A program made the position numbers and the translations under genes. A stretch of DNA of 61,757 nucleotides from a virus. This document shows, in pieces, positions 58,761-61,757 of this stretch; the first letter of the stretch is position 1; the number at the start of each line of letters is the position of its first letter. The DNA is taken from the IMG/VR virus record IMGVR_UViG_3300005563_000038, positions 1 through 61,757 of that record. One strand, 5' to 3'. A model generated the notes under the pieces. The model ran no database searches. It saw only the letters and a program-made list of their open reading frames with translations, and was not told the DNA's origin.

Positions 58761-60131
58761 ATGAACAAAAAGTTCTCTCTCGCCGCCTTGGTGCCTTCCA
58801 ACGAAGGCATCGAGTTCCAGAACGGCGCGTTCTTCAAGCAACTGGTCCTCGTGCTGGAGCAGCACGAACCGGGGATGCGCCGCAGCCTGCGCCGTGGTGA
58901 CCTGGAAAAGCTCGGCCACGAGCTGGACGAAGTCATCCTGAAGTTCACGGGCCTGAAGACGGACGTGATGTGGGAAGAGTTCGACATGAACGCCTACGTG
59001 GCTGCGCCCATCCTGGATGCGAATTCGCCGATCTACCTGTCGATCAACGAGTACTACGCACCGGGCACCGGCGGGGCCAACTACTTCGTCAAGAAAGAAG
59101 GCAACGCCTTCAACATCGACCCCAAGAGCGGCAAGGTCTCGGGCAAGATCACGCAGGAAGTGTTCCAGATCGGCGCCCCGGCGATCACCTATCGCCAAGC
59201 CAAGCTGTCGGACGAAGAACTGGCCGCCGTCATCCTGCACGAAGTCGGCCACATCTTCTCGATGCTCGAGTGCCTGGACAAGACCTGCTCGTCCAACGCC
59301 ATCCTGACCGAGCTGGACCAGCGCTTGCGCTCGGGCCTGCCCCCGAAGGAACGCGAAGTCCTGCTGGAAAAGGCCGGCAAGGCCATGGGCTTCGAGCGCG
59401 ACGTCATCGAAGACGCCGTCAAGACCACCGACGACAAGGTGGCCCTGACCGTTTACGCGGCCTACTCGATCAAGACCATCCGCACCACCTCGGGCGACAA
59501 CCTCCTGGACGTCAACACCTGGGAGACGCTGGCTGACCAGTATGCCACGCGTCATGGCGCCGGCAAGGCCCTGGTCTCGGCGCTGGACAAGATGTTCGAC
59601 GGCGCAGGCATGATGTCGCGCCGCAGCAACACGCTGTACCTGATCATGGAAGTGGTCAAGATGGTGCGCACGATTCTCCTGATCGGCTCCGGGGCGGCGG
59701 TCATCGGTGCGGGTCTGCTCAGCCTGGCCGCTGGCGGCATCATCTTCGTCTTCTACGGTGCGCTCCTCATGGCCATCGGCGTGGCCACGGTCTTCGAGGG
59801 CAACTTCGAAGACGGCTCGGGCACCTACGCCAACGCCAGCGTACGCCTGCTGCGCATCAAGCACCAGCTCATCGAGCAGGTCAAGCGCTTGGACCACACC
59901 GTGGCCCCGCTGGAGATGAAGCAGCAGCTGCTGGCTGACATCGGCGCCATCGACGAAGTCCTGACGGCCTACAAGGAACGCAACGGCTGGCTCGACGCCG
60001 TGGCCACGTTCTTGTCGTCGGGTTTCAAGAACCGCCAGGCCAACATCAAGTTCCAGAAGGCTCTGGAGAGTCTGGCCATGAACGACTTGTTCGTCAAGTC
60101 GCTCGAGCTCAAGACGCTCAAGACCGCCTGA
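58761..60131 (+). CDS. Membrane-associated HExxH metalloprotease (456 aa)
   Basis: ATG at 58761 with AAGGA upstream. HEVGH (160-164) is a zinc-protease HExxH site. ETLAD (255-259) fits the downstream Glu helix of gluzincins, in which the third ligand lies in ExxAD. Around residues 304-345 there is a long hydrophobic stretch, enough for two membrane helices. The C-terminal 110 residues are helical and charged. An M48- or minigluzincin-like protease acting at a membrane, or packaged in the virion, is plausible; the substrate is unknown. Very strong codon bias. It leads the unit with 60173 and 60708. Confidence 0.78.
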   Translation: MNKKFSLAALVPSNEGIEFQNGAFFKQLVLVLEQHEPGMRRSLRRGDLEKLGHELDEVILKFTGLKTDVMWEEFDMNAYVAAPILDANSPIYLSINEYYAPGTGGANYFVKKEGNAFNIDPKSGKVSGKITQEVFQIGAPAITYRQAKLSDEELAAVILHEVGHIFSMLECLDKTCSSNAILTELDQRLRSGLPPKEREVLLEKAGKAMGFERDVIEDAVKTTDDKVALTVYAAYSIKTIRTTSGDNLLDVNTWETLADQYATRHGAGKALVSALDKMFDGAGMMSRRSNTLYLIMEVVKMVRTILLIGSGAAVIGAGLLSLAAGGIIFVFYGALLMAIGVATVFEGNFEDGSGTYANASVRLLRIKHQLIEQVKRLDHTVAPLEMKQQLLADIGAIDEVLTAYKERNGWLDAVATFLSSGFKNRQANIKFQKALESLAMNDLFVKSLELKTLKTA

Positions 60132-60172
60132 AGTCTCTCTTTCCACCATTTTCAGATACAGGTTCAAATACC

Positions 60173-60700
60173 ATGTTCAACGCCAAAGTGATCCCCTACG
60201 TCAACTCCCTGTCGGCGCTCAGCCTGTCGGCCACGGAGAAGATGTTCATCGGCGCGGCTGCCGTGGCCGCCACCGTCGTGGAACTGCTGGAACTGCCCTC
60301 GGCGCCGGTGGGCGAGCCCGAGGACTACTACAACCGCCACGCCACCCAGATCGTGCGTGACCAAGTCGGCTCCTTCAACGAAGCGGCCCCCATCGACACG
60401 TTCGCCGCCACCTCGCTGGCGCGCAAGTTCTGGATGTTCCGCTACAACGTGCTGTACGGCATGCGTCCGTACGTGGGCGTCAAGGACAACTTCTTCTGCG
60501 GCTACATGCAGCCGTGCAACTTCTTCTCCGAAGCCGAGATCGCCATGCTCGACCGCAACGCCGAGGCCATCGCGCGTCTGCAGAACCAGATCCGCGTGAT
60601 CCTGGAAGTCGCTGCGCGCCCGGGCTCCATCGAGCTGCGCGACTCGACGCTGGCCGCGGTCGAATCGCCCGTGACCGAGACGGTGGCCGTCGGCTTCTGA
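60173..60700 (+). CDS. Unknown protein (175 aa), same unit as protease
   Basis: ATG at 60173, 41 bases after the protease. The 175-residue product has a Ser/Ala-rich start (MFNAKVIPYVNSLSALSLS), a short hydrophobic segment (FIGAAAVAATVVELLEL, 25-41) that may be membrane-active, then aromatic segments (RKFWMFRYNVLYGMRPYVG) and a helical end. Two Cys only. No family. Strong codon bias; eight bases separate it from the next start. Confidence 0.88.
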   Translation: MFNAKVIPYVNSLSALSLSATEKMFIGAAAVAATVVELLELPSAPVGEPEDYYNRHATQIVRDQVGSFNEAAPIDTFAATSLARKFWMFRYNVLYGMRPYVGVKDNFFCGYMQPCNFFSEAEIAMLDRNAEAIARLQNQIRVILEVAARPGSIELRDSTLAAVESPVTETVAVGF

Positions 60701-60707
60701 GCAGACC

Positions 60708-61757
60708 ATGCCCATCACCTCCCAGGACACCGGGTTCACGTTGGACACGATCCAGCAGAACCCGGGCTACGACCTTGACCAAGCCCTCTTTGGCGACGTG
60801 GTTGCGGGAGAAGTCCCCACCATGAAAGAAGAGGCCGCGGCCGATGGTCTGGTGTACCGTCACGCCATGATGAACACCGAGTTCAAGAGCCACGGTGAAC
60901 ATCACAGCCTTTCCAACTCGATCGAAGGTCTGGACGATCTGTCGATGAAGGTCGACTTGCTCGGTGGCAAGTACGACGACATCGACTACCTACGTGCCGA
61001 CATCTTCGATGCCCAGGGCATGAACCGGGATCTGGCATTGTCGTGCGAAGCACTGCTGCCAGGCTTCCTGAATGAACAGCGCCCCGTCGGGTTCTTCACC
61101 CAGCTGCCCACCAAAACCCAATACACCGTTTCTCTCGAGTTCCTGAACACGAGCAAAGAAGCGGTCATTGCGGCGATGTGGGCCGTGCTGCACGAGCTGA
61201 TGGAAAAGATCCGCAGCTGGTACGAGAACTACCGCAAGGAACAAGACGAGGCCGCGGCCAACTTGGCCGTGCGCCGCATGTACGTGATCCTGACCAACGC
61301 AAGCGACGTGGCCCGCGTGATCAGCGACGAGTACAAGTTCTCCCACACTCAGGACTACGACGCGCAGCTGCACGCCCGGGTGGGTACGGTCAAGGAAGGC
61401 CAGGAAGACTGGCTGGCCCAGTACCTGGAACGCGCCCGTCAGCATCCGTTCGACTTCAAGACCTGGGTCGAAAAGCGCAAGGCCGTGCTGGACCTGTTCG
61501 TCCATCAGGACCAGTTCGAGCTGCTGCCTGGCATCATCCAGGACGCCACCCGTATCCAGAACCAGTTGGTCGGCTTGATCAACTCGGGCGTGGAAGCCGG
61601 GGTCGTCAAGGTGATCGAGAGCCCGGACTTCGAACGCATCGCCACCTTCGTCAACGAGTTCACCCACGCTCGCCTGACCCAAGGCGAGTTGGAGAACTTC
61701 CACTCCGAAGACGTCGTCAAGGTGATCTCCAAGTTGTTCAAGCCAGTCACCGTGCTG
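60708..61757 (+). CDS. Unknown protein, C-terminus cut by window edge (350 aa visible)
   Basis: ATG at 60708 (MPITSQDTGFTLDT). The frame is open to the right edge without a stop. The visible 350 residues are helical and acidic with many Asp, Glu and Gln, including MEKIRSWYENYRKEQDEAAANLA and LLPGIIQDATRIQNQLVGLI. No enzyme or membrane motif. Similar in style to the internal virion proteins of large myophages. It continues the plus-strand unit that begins with the protease. Confidence 0.85.
   Translation, partial: MPITSQDTGFTLDTIQQNPGYDLDQALFGDVVAGEVPTMKEEAAADGLVYRHAMMNTEFKSHGEHHSLSNSIEGLDDLSMKVDLLGGKYDDIDYLRADIFDAQGMNRDLALSCEALLPGFLNEQRPVGFFTQLPTKTQYTVSLEFLNTSKEAVIAAMWAVLHELMEKIRSWYENYRKEQDEAAANLAVRRMYVILTNASDVARVISDEYKFSHTQDYDAQLHARVGTVKEGQEDWLAQYLERARQHPFDFKTWVEKRKAVLDLFVHQDQFELLPGIIQDATRIQNQLVGLINSGVEAGVVKVIESPDFERIATFVNEFTHARLTQGELENFHSEDVVKVISKLFKPVTVL

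Noticed and set aside
1-61757. Searches by eye for CRISPR arrays, insertion sequences, integrase and tandem repeats
   Set aside because: No regularly spaced repeats, transposase or recombinase motifs were seen; recurrent hairpins are terminators, not arrays.

Overview
The window looks like about 62 kb from the chromosome of a lytic jumbo myophage of the phiKZ-like, nucleus-forming group (Chimalliviridae-like). The evidence is the combination of a packaging terminase large subunit, a tubulin/FtsZ-like GTPase (PhuZ type), split multisubunit RNA polymerase genes (one beta' N-terminal half, one beta C-terminal half and two different beta' C-terminal halves), a family B DNA polymerase, a contractile-tail sheath fragment, an endolysin, and many virion-like proteins of unknown role. 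A highly expressed-looking 668-residue protein at 24918-26924 is my candidate for the phage nucleus shell protein (ChmA). The DNA is GC-rich (clearly above 50%) with strong codon bias, which suggests a GC-rich Gram-negative host. The host genus cannot be read from the sequence. There are no integrase, transposase, rRNA, CRISPR array or convincing tRNA genes.

Layout. 1-6263: tail sheath (minus, cut by the window edge) and three plus-strand virion-like genes. 6318-11682: minus block with terminase and structural-type genes. 11813-13560: three small plus genes. 13757-14560: one minus gene. 14788-15774: tubulin-like GTPase. 15965-19858: a tightly packed run of eight small unknown genes. 20406-23151: a small gene and the C-terminal half of a split DNA polymerase. 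23186-24331: one minus gene. 24918-34017: candidate shell protein, RNAP beta' N-half, small proteins, an SbcD/Mre11-like phosphoesterase and an SSB-like protein. 34276-39059: three large unknown genes. 39681-45501: RNAP beta C-half, beta' C-half and a superfamily 2 helicase. 46085-52510: minus block with endolysin, a giant disordered protein, a second RNAP beta' C-half and a partner gene. 52724-56132: virion-type genes. 56564-58588: DUF6527-like protein and the N-terminal half of the DNA polymerase (minus). 58761-61757: a membrane-associated HExxH protease and two further genes, the last cut by the window edge.

How it works together. The DNA polymerase is encoded as two proteins more than 30 kb apart on opposite strands, divided between catalytic motifs A and B. 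Two different RNAP beta' C-halves imply two phage RNA polymerases, as in phiKZ (virion and non-virion enzymes). Four strong copies of one intergenic motif (T[C/G]AAA, 16-nt phase, CACATATCAC, then TTG) stand before the tubulin, the candidate shell protein, the 34276 gene and the RNAP beta/beta' operon; I read it as a phage-specific promoter. Most intergenic hairpins are followed directly by TTTATG rather than a plain U-tract, which looks like a phage-specific terminator signature; a second set of hairpins has classical U-tracts.

Limits: assignments rest on visible motifs and remembered families without database searches. Most virion-type calls are inferences from composition and context.
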